DNA from: Endothia cerciana
Taxonomy: Eukaryota > Ascomycota > Sordariomycetes > Diaporthales > Cryphonectriaceae
DNA length: 64,000 nt
Direction of reading: 5' to 3'
NCBI GenBank assembly: GCA_026119935.1
Contig: JALRMH010000017.1
Span: 620,001-684,000, forward strand
Made by a program: the position numbers and the translations under genes. Under the pieces are notes generated by a model. That model saw only the letters and a list, made by a program, of their open reading frames with translations. It had not been told where the DNA came from and made no database searches. Shown here in pieces: positions 12,023 through 23,610 of this stretch (the stretch's first letter is position 1; the number at the start of each line of letters is the position of its first letter).

Positions 12023-15000
12023 TAGCCGTGCGGGTCGGATGTGGATGCCTAGCTCACTCGCTGCGCCTCTCATCATTCGTTCACACGGCCCGTGGTCACC
12101 TCACGGAAGTGTACAAAATGCTTGCTGCGGAGTCCTGGCTCGACACGCGGGCCGGAGGTTGCGGCTAATCCAGCCCCATGAGTCGAATTCTTGCCTCGGG
12201 GACCCTCCTGCCAACAGAGAACGACGGGACGTGAGATAGTGCTCGGGACACGTTACTTATGCTTCTTTCTGTTTCACTTCTGCTTCTAATTCGGTCGAAA
12301 TGGCTTCATGATTGGCAACGATGGGTTTATGCATGCTCAGGACGCTGTGCTGACAGTGGAAAGATGGACTTCGGCGTTGTTGCTTTGTAGATTCCTCACT
12401 TCCCCTACGGGATAAGCACTTGCATATAGTAGCTTTGGAAAACGTCTTAGCACACTGGAGAGCGGTCTCACGGTTTAGAACGGCTTCGGCAGATGGCCTC
12501 CAGGCTTGGCTTCATTATTCGAGATTCCCAGTCATGTTCTGCTCCGTTGATAGATTCAATACCCTCCTGCGCATGTTGAACATTGTATCCGCTAACCGGC
12601 TCCTGAATCCTGATTCGCCTTGCATTCCAGAAAGATCAGGACAGACCAAGAGCTGAAAGGCCATCCCAAGGGGGTAACGAGCTCCGCCTGAGGGTCGATA
12701 CAAAGATCCCCCATCATAGAAATCCATGGCCACTCAGAGGCAAGGCCATCTTAGCTTGTACAACTCAGTCTGCCGGTGACAGCGCCTATGGATCCTTCCC
12801 TCTGTCACTCCAGTAGCTGGAGGTCAGCCGCGGGTAAACCCGACCGTCTCACGTTACACAGAGGCGCGTTAAAAGCACAGGAGTATGAAAGCAGTCCAGA
12901 CCCACGGTCCGCCGGGTCACGGCACGCCACCCTTGACATTCAACGGTCGACAAGTCAGCCCCTGAGTCTTGGCCAGGGTGGACCGTGGACACCCCCCGAT
13001 ATACTATGCCCAGGCCTTGTGTATGTATTAAATGTCTCCTGCGTATTCGCGACGCCACTATCCCATCGGCCGACAAGTGCGTCAGGCCTGGTGTGGGCTG
13101 TGAAGGATGCGGAATATACCTTGCACAGCTGTCGCCCTCACGTGGAGGGTCGGTCGGCGTGACACAATGGACGGCCGCGGTCAGCAGTTCGTCAACGGAT
13201 AAGCACCATATTCTAGGGCTCGTCTGAAGCCGCCATTCCCCATCTTTGCATTGCCCAGGGAATGCGCAGCTGTTTGTGCCACCGCCCATGGTTACACCCG
13301 TGGGCGAGGACGGCTCAGACGAAAGGTTGAGAAAAAGGCGGAGATTGGACGGGAATCCTTCTGCCATGCTGTCCCCGGACGCCGAGGCACCCTCCCCCCC
13401 CCTTCTAACCTTGTTGCAGACCCAAGTCTCCAGCCCGCGGTGACAGCCTGTCCCTTTCAGGCCTGTACTACCTGACAAAGGTGCCAGGGCATGGGCAGGA
13501 TTCCCACCCACGCCGATAAGTGCGATTCCACGCCTGGGCAGCTGTCTCCGACGATACATGTTTGCTGTGCCTCTGTCACCACGAACCTCCTGTCACGCCG
13601 ACAACTCAACTTCGGGTCCGAGGCTGGAGTATCCTTACCCCCGTGCTGTGTTGAGACGCCGAGGACGTGACGGCGGAACCGTGAACATCGAAGGAGGGGG
13701 GTGGTATACAGGAGGAAAGCCAATCGATTCACATGAAACACGAAGTTTGGTGTGACAGACCCCCCCCCTCCCTTCCCCATCAATCCTTTTTTTTTGTTAC
13801 CAGACCCAGCTTGACCTGCTTGGTCAGCCCTATCGCAGGGAGCTCCGGCAATCTGGAAGCGAAACGTGACAGGGCCATCCGTTTTGGGTGCTGACTGGCT
13901 GAGCTTGGCGGCATACATACTCCGCAGATGGCCTACGGTGTAGGGTGTGCAGCCCCGCCCGGTGCACTCCCTATGCTATCATGTGGCCGTGTTGCTCGCA
14001 TCGCGTGCATACCTTCACGCTATGCCATAGACAGCCCGAGCCCCGGGCGCAGGGATACGAATTGGAAATACTAACATTGCGTGGCCGGGCTGTGAGTTGA
14101 CATTGTGCGTGAGGGCCTCTAAAGTCCGCCGCATATTGTGGTGCGCCGTGCGGGCCTTCTGCTGTCCCTGGTGCCTGCTGTGGTGTAGGTCTTCAGGCGG
14201 CGGCCAAAGGAGAACGAATCACGATGTCGCCCGAGTCCGTCTACTCGGGAGGGGAGGGGGAAGATTCGACACTTCCGCGGAGATATGATTGTCTGGTGGC
14301 AATTGCGGGCGCCGAGACGGCCCAATTGCTGTAAGGGATAACGAGATGTCGGCCGCCGGACGATTAGACCAAATCCCTGCGGAAGTGGTGGGTCACGGTT
14401 ATGCATGGTACTCCTTTCTTCGTGGGGAGCCAAAACGCAGATGGCACGGTGACGGTCAGCCAAAGACTTGGTCAACGACAAGGGTCAGGGCAGCAGCTGA
14501 AGAGACCCCGGCTCGCTTGTGCTCCTCCTCGTCGCAGAGCTGTCAAGTGCGGTGAAAGATGAGTCAAGGGCGAACGATGCACGCGATCAGCTGCCTCCTC
14601 CTGGAGATATGCATCTCGGGTGGTGGAGCGAACAGGCTGCCAGACACGGAGTGCTCGGAAATCGGCCCGCCGCTTGCCCCCCTCGTAAGGGCAGCCGCTG
14701 GAACTGCCCAGGAGGCGACCTGGTTCCTGCAAGACAGGCTCAAGATTGTGCTTGATCAACCCGGGTGGTCCTCCAGGGAGCGCCTTCATGGAGCCGGACT
14801 GCAGCTGGAGAAGAGGAGCGGGGGGAAGGGGGAGAGTGAGGGCACGCACAGCTTCCAGTGCTCAGGCGCTCGATGGGACTCAGGAGTCCCGCCAGGACAG
14901 TCCACGTCTTGCCATCGATGGATCACTTTCGAGGGCTCGACAGAGTTTTATGCCCGTGCTGGAGGCCGACCGGGCGTGGAGCAGTTCCAACAGCCCGACT

Positions 15001-16290
15001 GATCCAACCGCTCCAACCGTCCATGCCACTTGTTAGCATTGCTCCTAATTTACCTCCTGGTGGCGACCAGCATGAACGCTGGTCAATCCGTGGACGTGAT
15101 GTGAAGTATAGTCTTCTCTCTGTATATTTCGGATATAAGAAACCCATCCGGTATAGCTCTTCTCAGGTGCTGGTCTGGCCACGAAAGGCGCCGTCCTGTG
15201 TCCCTGACATGTCTTTATCTAAGGACTGAGGCTACTGCACTATTCCCCAGCATCAACGCTGTCTCGATGTGCTCCTGAAGGAAGTGATAACCCGATCACT
15301 TATAATATGTTATAAAGTAGGGGTGTGTAGTGTGTATGAAGGACCAGTATTATAATATATGCGTGTGTGCTTTCCAGCTTAGCCAAGGTGCTTACTCTTC
15401 CTTGAAACGAGAGCTGATGGGCGCGTGACATGTCGGCGATAAAAGGGAGCGGGCAGGTGGTGTCAAGATGGCGTGCGGTTGCCGACTGTCACAGACCTTG
15501 CCGTCCCGGAAGATGCGAAGGGGGCGGTCACCACGGCCCTCTAGGCCAAACCGAGCCTTCGTAGAAGAGCTAGAGATGTCATGACCTCACATCACGCACT
15601 ATGGACTCATCTGGGATGATCCCCAGCGAGATGGCCGGGCCTGACTGTAAATGTGGTCGTCTGGTGTGCTTTCCGCATCCCGACCTGTTCCGTCTTGTGG
15701 ATGAAAGAGGATCTCGAGGGCGACGTTCAGGAGTCGGCATGGGGTGGCGAGGTATGAGACGTGTCTTTACACCGAACCAGAGGGGCGAGGCCGTTGTTTG
15801 AGCCCGTTGACCTGACTGACCCGTTCTGTAGAACACAAGCCAGCAAGGACTCGTGGTGTAGGCCTTGCCTCGTCGATGCCAGGGGGTGCGTCAAGCCACA
15901 CATACCATGTGCCACAGCCCGAGGACACGATGGCACCAGCCACATATCTTGGCCACCATCATCCCTGTCTCCCCTGGCCCCGTTAGGCAAGATGACAACA
16001 TCCCAAGTTCAGGCCCGACTCTGTACCAAAAGATCCTCCAGCCTCGATCTGGAAGCCCGTCACATGCGACGCTGGCTGGACATATCTGCCGCTGCTCACC
16101 TGGCCCCACGTCGAACTGAACCCGAAGGAGTCGACCGCGACGTTAAGACCCGCGACGAATCGTGAGACCTCGGCGACCCTGCAGGGCAGAACGCTCGACC
16201 ATCCCACCGGGGACGTCTTCCTGTCCGGACCATCACCACATGAGGTCTCTTCTCTCACCCTGTGTCTGCTGCAGGTGACGACTGCCGGGC
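12023..16290. other. gene-poor spacer with possible degraded coding fragments
   Basis: No intact gene is supported. Around 13246-13660 (+) there are peptide-like stretches: a basic KRRR-containing segment, then, after a CTTTCAG acceptor-like site, a frame with an interrupted Cys pattern and a KCD-type motif. These loosely recall a Zn2Cys6 regulator carrying a stop. A serine-rich frame continues near 14858-15030. An AT-rich inverted patch lies at 15300-15362. The remainder has stops in all frames and nothing I can identify. Confidence 0.5.
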
Positions 16291-19200
16291 ATGGATGGCC
16301 ACAACCCGTCACTCCGAGTCCTGCTGGTCGCATTCTTGTTCCTAACATGGCTCGACCATGTCCTGGCCATGCGCCCAGATCGCATGGCCCAGCTGCGCCA
16401 GGAGACTGTCGACATGTTCTATCATGGATATGACAACTACATGAACCTGGCTTTCCCGGAGGACGAGGTATGTTGGCCCCTCGCCTGCCACTGTGACGCG
16501 CCGGCCCGTTGCCATGCCCACCCCCCAGCTAACAGTCCATCTGCGCCGTAGCTGCGGCCTCTCACCTGCGCGCCCCTCCACCGAGACGCCCTCAACCCGA
16601 ACAATCTGGGCCTGAATGATGTGCTGGGGAACTACTCCGTCACCCTCGTCGATACCCTGTCCAGCCTCGCCATACTTGCCTCCGCCCCTCCCGACAGCCA
16701 CAACACTGGCGCGAAAGCCCTGCGCGACTTCCAGCACGGCGTTGCCGCCCTGGTGGAACAGTACGGTGACGGGACTCCAGGGCCCTCGGGACAGGGTGTT
16801 CGTGCTAGGGGCTTCGACCTCGATAGCAAGATTCAGGTCTTCGAGACGGTCATCCGCGGAGTGGGAGGCCTGCTCAGCGCCCATCTATTTGCTGTGGGAG
16901 AGCTGCCTATCCGCGGCTACAACCCAGTCCCGTCCGGCACGCCCAATCCGGATGACCCGTTGAATCTGCCTCCGATATCATGGCCAGACGGCTTCAGGTA
17001 CGACGGCCAGTTGTTGCGGCTGGCACTCGATCTCGCGAACCGCCTCCTGCCAGCTTTCTACACGACAACCGGAATGCCCTACCCTCGCGTGAACCTGCGC
17101 CACGGTATCCCGTTCTTTCCAAACTCGCCGCTCTACCAGCTCCTCGGCACTACCAGCCCCACCGGCCCGGGCCCCGCCGACGTAACAGAGACGTGCAGCG
17201 CCGGGGCTGGGAGCCTGGTGCTGGAGTTCACGGTCCTGAGCAGGCTCACTGGCGACCCCCGGTTCGAGCAGATCGCCAAGCGGGCCTTCTGGTCCGTCTG
17301 GAACAGGCGCAGCGAGATCGGCCTTATCGGGGCTGGTGTCGACGCTGAGAACGGCAACTGGATCGGTGGCCATTCGGTCATCGGTGCAGGTGCCGACAGC
17401 TTTTTTGAGTATGCTCTTAAATCGCACATTTTGCTATCTGGCCACGACCTTCCGAATACGACGACTCCCAGGCGGCCTTCTGCGGATAGCTCCTGGCTTG
17501 ATCCTAACGAGCTCTGGGTCCCCTTGACCGAAGAACAAAATTCGCCCGACGCCTTTCTGGATGCGTGGCACCACGCGCATGCTGCCATCAAGCGGCATCT
17601 CTACGATGAGACGGGCCACCCCCACTACTCCAACGTGAACATCATGACCGGCTCTCCGGCATCGAACTGGATCGATAGCCTCGGCGCATATTACCCTGGT
17701 CTCTTGACCCTGGCCGGAGAGCTTGAGGAGGCCATGGAGACCAACCTCCTGCACGCTGCGATGTGGACCAAGTACGCTGCCCTGCCGGAGCGTTGGTCTA
17801 TCAAGGAGAAGCAGGTGGAGGGTGGCCTGGGGTGGTGGCCACTGCGGCCCGAATTCATCGAGTCCACCTACCACCTATATCGCGCTACGAAGGATACTTG
17901 GTATCTCTACGTCGGCGAGATGGTCATGAGGGATATCAATCGACGGTGCCGGACCACGTGTGGATTTGCCGGCATCCAGAACGTGGTGACGGGAGAATTG
18001 ACAGACCGCATGGAGACTTTCTTCCTCGGCGAGACCACCAAATATCTATACCTGCTGTACGACGATAAGCACCCGTTGAACTCTCTAGATGCTGCCTATG
18101 TCTTCACAACCGAGGGCCATCCGTTGATTATTCCGAAGATGGCAAAGAAGATCTCGAGGACCACACCCGTCTCTCCTGCCACGACCAAGGAGATCGCGCT
18201 GTACTACCACGACGAGGATTTCAGGAGCGTCTGCCCCGTCCCTCCCGAAACCTTCCCGCTCACCGGTTCTGGGGTTGTTTCAAGACCAGATCTGTTCCAC
18301 GCGGCTCGGATGCTAGACTTGCACATGATACCCAATGTTCACACCGGTCTTGAAGCAGGAGAAGAGCCCGATACGTTCAAGGTGATGCAGAACTACACAT
18401 ACTTTCCCTGGACTCTTCCGTCAAACGTGATACCCGATGATGGCACCTGTGACAAGGTGTCCGACGCGACTGAATACCATCTCGAGTTTGGCATGGTTGG
18501 CACGAACGGTGTATTTGATACAATCATAGGTGCACACAACCTTGACCGATTGGATGTCGACAAGATCAGGGTCAACAGGCTTGCTGGCCTCAAGCTTGCT
18601 ATGCGCATGGATGAGGGCCCCGAGGGAGCCGAGGAGCTTCGTGTCACCAAGGTGAACGGTTTTCACCTCGGCCGTGACGAGAACATTGTGCTCAGCCGCG
18701 CCCTGCTTGTCGATATATCGGACACCAAGTTCAAGCTCATCCGGGACCTCACGTCTGTGAAAATCCACCATCTTTACGAGTTGGGCGTAGCTGAGGGCTT
18801 CACGACCGTCGATACTCATGTGGAGGAGACAGTCCTCGTGGAGGAAAGGTGCGACCCGTCCGACAGCGGAGACGACATCGTAGAGGAATACAACCCCTAC
18901 GATGCCGGCCGTTCTCTCCAGCCGCCCGAACATAACCCAACACCAGACACTCTCGCTGCCAACATCAACACACTCCTCCGCGCCTTCTGGTCACAGGTAC
19001 GTGCTTCTAACCCGTCCAACACTACCCAATCCCCTAGCAAAGCCCTCGAGGAACTCAATCCTGGCGGCCATCCTTTCAATGTCCTCATCAACACCACGGC
19101 GATCACTCCTACCGGCATGGGTGCCGCGCCCCTCCCACCCATCGACACCCCAGCAAATGCCCGGTTTCCACCCTTCGGGCCGATACCCTCACGTTTTCTG

Positions 19201-19647
19201 CCCTGGAGCACCATCTACGCCGGCGGCCATGCCTGCGCGCTCCTGCCGGAAGGAGGTCCCCGCGACCACCAGATCATCGTCATCCGACGAGGCGGGTGCA
19301 CCTTCTCCGAGAAGCTGATCAACATCCCCGCCTATAAGCCCAACCCGGAGTCGCTGCAGCTCGTGATCGTCGTGTCTGACGATGAGGAAGACGGACAGCC
19401 TGTGGCCGAAGGTGAGGCGGTGTTGTCGCGGCCGCTGCTAGCCGAGGAACAGCGCACGCCGGGCGGGATCCACAGGCGGCACCCCATCGCCATGGTGATG
19501 ATGGGCGGCGGGGATGAGATGTACCGACGGCTTACAACCGAGGCGGTCAGGTTGGGTATGACGAGGAAATATGGCGTGGAGAGTGATGGGCGGAGGATCA
19601 GCAATGTGATTATTGATGACGGCGAGACGACGGCCCGGATTTATTAG
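16291..19647 (+). CDS. EDEM/Htm1-like GH47 mannosidase with C-terminal PA domain
   Basis: Glycoside hydrolase family 47 member of the EDEM/Mnl1/Htm1 branch. It trims mannose on, or recognises, misfolded glycoproteins in the ER lumen to mark them for ER-associated degradation. Exons are 16291-16467 and 16552-19647 (84-bp intron, GTATGT...TAG, phase 0), giving 1090 residues. A signal peptide is visible at residues 8-26. GH47 follows, with the EDEM-type Y..YM..AFPEDELRPL start, a GLNDVLGNYSVTL..T segment and N-glycosylation sites. A protease-associated (PA) fold with IRRGGCTF lies around residues 940-1000, as in EDEM3-type proteins. The protein is longer than yeast Htm1 (about 800 residues). It ends without an HDEL/KDEL signal, so ER retention would need a partner; yeast Htm1 acts with a protein disulfide isomerase. 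The second exon crosses a splice-like mini-intron at 18997-19037 that must stay unspliced to keep frame. Confidence 0.93.
16468..16551 (+). other. intron of the EDEM-like gene
   Basis: GTATGT donor directly after the EDE codons and a TAG acceptor that restores the conserved LRPLTC continuation in phase 0. Two nearer CAG acceptors break the frame, which fixes this choice. Confidence 0.85.
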
Positions 19648-20773
19648 TTGACTACTACCCTGGGACCTCGCTGGGCGTTGGCACGGGCATGGCAACGGGC
19701 GTGGGCATTGGGGAGCTATCTTGTATCTAAAATGTATAGGGGGTTGAGCATGGGAGGAAGCGGGCAGGGCAGCAAACAGCGCTACATCAGCACTGGTGTG
19801 TCTTGGTGCTTACATTTCAGAGGCGTTGGAACCTTGTAGTCTCAACACAAGGATGGATATTATCACCAATCACTACTTTCCACCCAGCAACATGGCCTGG
19901 ACTGCACGGCTGACCTCGTGCCCTAGATGCTGTTCGCGAGGCCAGGAACGGATGGCTGCCTCAGCGATGGCGCGCTCTTCACCTTGGGAACCATCGCAGT
20001 CTATACGCGGCAAGGCAGCACTTGATCCTGTTGTGGCATCACCTGCAGTTTCATGTGTTGTGTCCAGCACCTCGTTGGTGATCCAGAGCCAGGTATTGGG
20101 TCTATCTAGAGAGGCTTGCGGGGGCCTTTTGAGATTCTGCCATGGCGTGTAGTCATTTCCTCCTTGGCCCACCCTCGACCGCCTTGGGCTGCGGCTGGTA
20201 CAAAGCAATGTGATTAACGTATGGGGGATTTCATCGTAGGACTTTTCAATTACCACCGATACCCAGATTCTATGCCAGAACATTCAGGGGGAAATTCGTA
20301 ACCGAGTCTAAATCATCCAGGCCGAAGAGTCTTGTCGGAGGTGATGTCCCAGTAGGTGCTGTGGCGTCACATGTGAGGCAAGGCTGACGATGTGCCGCCA
20401 TTAGGCTTGTTGGTATATGCGCCTTTGATTTTATGACAATCGGTGGCAGGCAAACTGAGCTGGCCCGAACCCAGCCGTCGTCAGATCCAGAAGGGGTCGT
20501 GCAGTTCCCAGGTTGATTCTCTAGGGTGCCCCGAAGGGGGGGGGGGGGGATTGTAGTGAGGCAGACTCCGTAGTGCGGGCTGGTCAGGTTTTAAAAGGGG
20601 GGATGGGGTATGTATGTGTGTGCGTGCGCGTATGCGCGTGCGTGTGCATGTGTGTTGTGTCCCGGGGGAGTAAGCAGCCATGATTCCCAGATTACCCGAA
20701 TGAATAATTATTATTATTTTGCCTCTGCTTGTCATCGGGTGGGCTCTGTGGGCTATGTGACCGAACCTGGGGA
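19648..20773. other. 3' spacer between the EDEM-like gene and APRT
   Basis: Convergent 3' regions. Apart from one uncertain minus-strand frame (19873-20283) it holds a G14 run at 20536-20549 and an alternating GT/GC purine-pyrimidine tract at about 20608-20660 capable of Z-DNA-type structure. No other gene is visible. Confidence 0.6.
19873..20283 (-). CDS. doubtful hypothetical protein (136 codons)
   Basis: An open minus-strand frame whose last 75 codons have a protein-like mix (two Trp near an N-terminal WLWIT segment, then an acidic/alanine helix-like end). An ATG in another frame at about 20150 would enter the same region only with a frameshift. No family is recognised. It could be the 3' exon of a small lineage-specific gene, a relic or chance. 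Confidence 0.25.
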   Translation of the reverse strand: MFWHRIWVSVVIEKSYDEIPHTLITLLCTSRSPRRSRVGQGGNDYTPWQNLKRPPQASLDRPNTWLWITNEVLDTTHETAGDATTGSSAALPRIDCDGSQGEERAIAEAAIRSWPREQHLGHEVSRAVQAMLLGGK

Positions 20774-21571
20774 TTATTCGTTGACATCGAGCAGGGTCAC
20801 GACAGGGACGTTGTCGAGCTTGTCGCGGCCCTTGAGGAAGGGGATCTCGACGATGAAGAGGTAGCCAATCAGCGAACCCCCGAGCTGCTTGACGAGGTCG
20901 CCCGCGGCAGCGGCAGAACCACCTGTTGTTTGGGAGACCAGCTGTCAGCCGACTGAAAGCAAGCAGGCCTCTGCCAGGCGAGGGACAATTCAGGCTGGGG
21001 GGTTTTTTTTGGGGGGGAGAGGGGGGTGGAAGGGACAGCAGTCCATACCAGTAGCGATGATGTCGTCCACGATGAGGACCTTCTGTCCCTGGGCGATGAC
21101 GCCCTCCTGCATCTGGAAGTAATCGGGGCCGTACTCCTTCATGTACTCGGCGGTGACGCAGGGGCCGGGCAGCTTGCCCTTCTTCCGGACGGGGACGAAG
21201 CTGGCACCGAGGCGCAGGGCCAGGGAGGGCCCGAAGAGGAAGCCCCGGGCGTCGAGGCCGACGACGACGTCAGGCCGGACGGCGTTGCCGTCGGCGCCGA
21301 AGTGCTGGAGCTGAAGCTCGAGGGAGCGGAGCAGGGTCGCGTGGACGCCAGGGTCGAGGAACCATGGCATGATATCCAGGAAGTTGATGCCGGGGATGGG
21401 GAAGTCGGGGAAGCGGCGGAGGGACCCCTCGAGGCTTATCTTTGCACTGGCGAGTTCGGCGGCGGTGGAGGAGGAGGAGGTGGGCTGTCGTCCCGAGGCA
21501 TGATGGGCAGGCTCCGAGGCAGATGTTGCAGCAGTGGCCAGATTGCCCTGAGGATCAGAGGCTGATGTCAT
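20774..21571 (-). CDS. APT1: adenine phosphoribosyltransferase
   Basis: Purine-salvage enzyme that makes AMP and pyrophosphate from adenine and PRPP in the cytosol. Exons (minus) are 21571-21049 and 20922-20774, joined by a 126-bp phase-1 intron (GTATGG...ACAG), giving 223 residues. The intron falls inside the PRPP-binding motif, and splicing restores VDDIIATGGSAAAAG. Other family signatures are the FPIPGI..LDIMP start of the core, VVGLDARGFLFGP, the flexible-loop region VRKKGKLPGP, and a GRDKL...VVTLLDVN ending. The core matches yeast Apt1 (187 residues) in length. The extra ~35 N-terminal residues are Ser/Ala-rich and probably disordered; the start was taken as the first ATG of the frame. 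The intron sense strand has a long pyrimidine tract. Confidence 0.95.
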
Positions 21572-21944
21572 GTTGAGGGAGGGAAGAAGGGAGAAGGGGG
21601 GGGGGAAAAGAAGGGGACAGGAGGGGAGGACGGGGGGTTTGAGAGGGTGGTGAGAGACCCGCGGTGGTTATCTGAAAAAACTGTTGGCGCGGGCAGGCGG
21701 GCGGCGGGCGTGTGGTGCAATGCAGTGTAGTGTAGTGCAGTGCAGTTGTTAGTGCTAGTGTAGTCCAGTGCCAGTGCCAGTGCTGGTGCCGGTGCAGTCG
21801 GGTGCAGTGCAGGCTGGGGGGGGGGGGGGCTGCTGATACTGGGAGCCTGAGGGAGGGGTCCTGGAGGAGGGGTGCGGCGCCGCTGACGGGAAGACAGAAA
21901 CAACCTGGGACACATGTGAGTAAATCACGGTGACCCTACTAGAA

Positions 21945-22188
21945 GTACATAGTATGTACTAGCAGCTGTCCCGCGGGTCAAGGAGGTGGGATGATAACAG
22001 GCGGGGGAGGACAAAAAGCAGGGTAGGGAAGGGGGGTATCGACAGGGAGGTGGGGGGGGGGGGTGTGCATACACATAACACCTCGTACCATGTACTGTAC
22101 TGCATGTAATACCATGATCTACTATGGTACTATGGTAGAGGCCTCCTCACCTACTATAGTATGTATGTATGGAACACCACAATCTTGG
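21945..22188. promoter_or_regulatory. CATAGTA/TACTATG motif cluster upstream of APRT
   Basis: Contains the odd-centred palindrome GTACATAGTATGTAC (21945-21959) and several TACTATG, GTACTATGG and ACTATAGTATG elements over 240 bp. It lies about 370-620 bp upstream of the APRT start. Regulatory function is inferred from the repetition of the same motif upstream of other genes in this window. Confidence 0.4.
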
Positions 22189-22854
22189 AAGACGCTGAGG
22201 GTCTAGGCCCGTGCCAGACAAGTTCATATGAGAGACATACCAAGATATCTATCTGCCTGTATTGCAGTCTCAAGTAAGCGGCCCTAGTAGAGGAGAGACA
22301 CAGACGATAGTATCTAATAGTCCCATATGACTCGTCGTGGTGAGACGGTAGGGGGGACGAAGGAAAAGCCCTCAGACAGAACTAACTAGGATGAGCAGCA
22401 GAAGAGGGAGGGAGGGAAGGGGTAAAACACTCTGAGAGGAAAAGAGGGGGGGAGGGGCAGAGAGGGGAAGGGAAGAAGGGGAAAGAAAAAAAGAAAAAGG
22501 AAAAAGGAAAAAAAAAGGAAAAACAAGAAGAAGAACAAAATCTGGTCCGGATGGATCCTAGACATGACATATGTACCTGTACCTGTACTTTAGTACTTTT
22601 GATCTGTCAACCAGATGCAAAGTCGATCTGGGAATGTGTCTGTCTACATGATCTTGGGTAGCCAGATCTCATACTGACCTCTCATGATATCCCCCGCTCC
22701 AGTGGTGAAGAAGAAGAAGAAGAATGGTAGTCGAGTAAGAGCCCTGGTCTGGGCCAGGTGGGCTCAGCCTTGGCCCCCTCTGGAGACAAACAGAACAAGA
22801 CAAAAAAGGACAGCCCTTGGTTGCTACCCCGCCATAAAAGCTGCTTAGGGTGAC

Positions 22855-22894
22855 GGACAGACAGATAGACAGATAGACAGATAGACAGATAGAC

Positions 22895-22929
<35 letters not shown>

Positions 22930-22950
22930 TAGACAGATAGACAGATAGAC

Positions 22951-22988
<38 letters not shown>
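22855..22988. repeat. GACA/GATA tetranucleotide microsatellite
   Basis: About 33 units in alternating blocks of GATA and GACA on the plus strand. The ORFs through it are repeat artefacts. Confidence 0.95.
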
Positions 22989-22990
<2 letters not shown>

Positions 22991-23045
22991 CTTGGGCTAC
23001 GATAAGAGTGATAAGACTAGCCACCTCAGGATTACCCCTCCATGC

Positions 23046-23160
23046 CCTCCTCCTCCTGATCCTCCTCTTGATCCTCCTCCTTGTCCTCCTCCTTGTCCTC
23101 CTCCTTGTCCTCCTCCTTGTCCTCCTCCTTGTCCTCCTCCTTGTCCCTCCCCCCTCCCCC
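23046..23160. repeat. TCC-rich minisatellite, 12-bp unit TTGTCCTCCTCC
   Basis: Begins with degenerate CCTCCTGAT/CTTGAT units and becomes about six near-perfect 12-bp copies ending in a C-rich stretch. It sits only about 60 bp from the GACA/GATA array. Confidence 0.9.
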
Positions 23161-23198
23161 CCTACATAACAGTCCTGCCTCATGCCATATATGTAAAG

Positions 23199-23610
23199 CA
23201 TAGTACTATGGTAGCATAACCACGCCCAAGAACATCATCATCATCATCATCATCATCACCGGCATACACCCACATCCACATCCATATCCACTGCCACGAG
23301 ATGGCGCTAACATTGCTGCCCAACCACTCGCCCTGGGAGACCTTCCGAGGTGGAACGCACGCACAAGTGCCTCAGCATACATACATAGTGGCATAGCAGG
23401 CACAGGCAGGCACATACTATGGGTCGGGAGGTAGGCAGGTAAGGGGGGCGGGGCTGGCTGTCGCTGCATGGTTACTCTCCCGTCATCGAGATGTTGTGGT
23501 GTCCAGAGCACATCCTCGACCCGGCCCCGCCTGCCATACACTACATGCTGTACTATGTACATGGTCGTCTTCGTCCCCTGGTGCCGAGTGCCATGTACGG
23601 TAACAACCAT
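23199..23610. promoter_or_regulatory. scattered CATAGTA/TACTATG motifs
   Basis: Includes the perfect 12-bp palindrome CATAGTACTATG at 23199-23210 and further TACTATGTAC and CATAGTATAC elements near 23550 and 23604. No gene start is known nearby, so this group is either isolated or marks an unrecognised transcript. Confidence 0.3.
23233..23259. repeat. (CAT)9 microsatellite
   Basis: A clean trinucleotide CAT tract. Confidence 0.9.

Noticed and set aside
12849..13559. 236-codon minus-strand open frame
   Set aside because: No domain, odd composition and no splice or start context; consistent with a chance open frame in GC-rich spacer.
22855..22988. CRISPR-like regular repeats
   Set aside because: Four-base units without unique spacers; a eukaryotic microsatellite.
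22845..23201. 118-codon minus-strand frame of Arg and Cys/Leu/Ser repeats
   Set aside because: Pure translation of the microsatellite and minisatellite.
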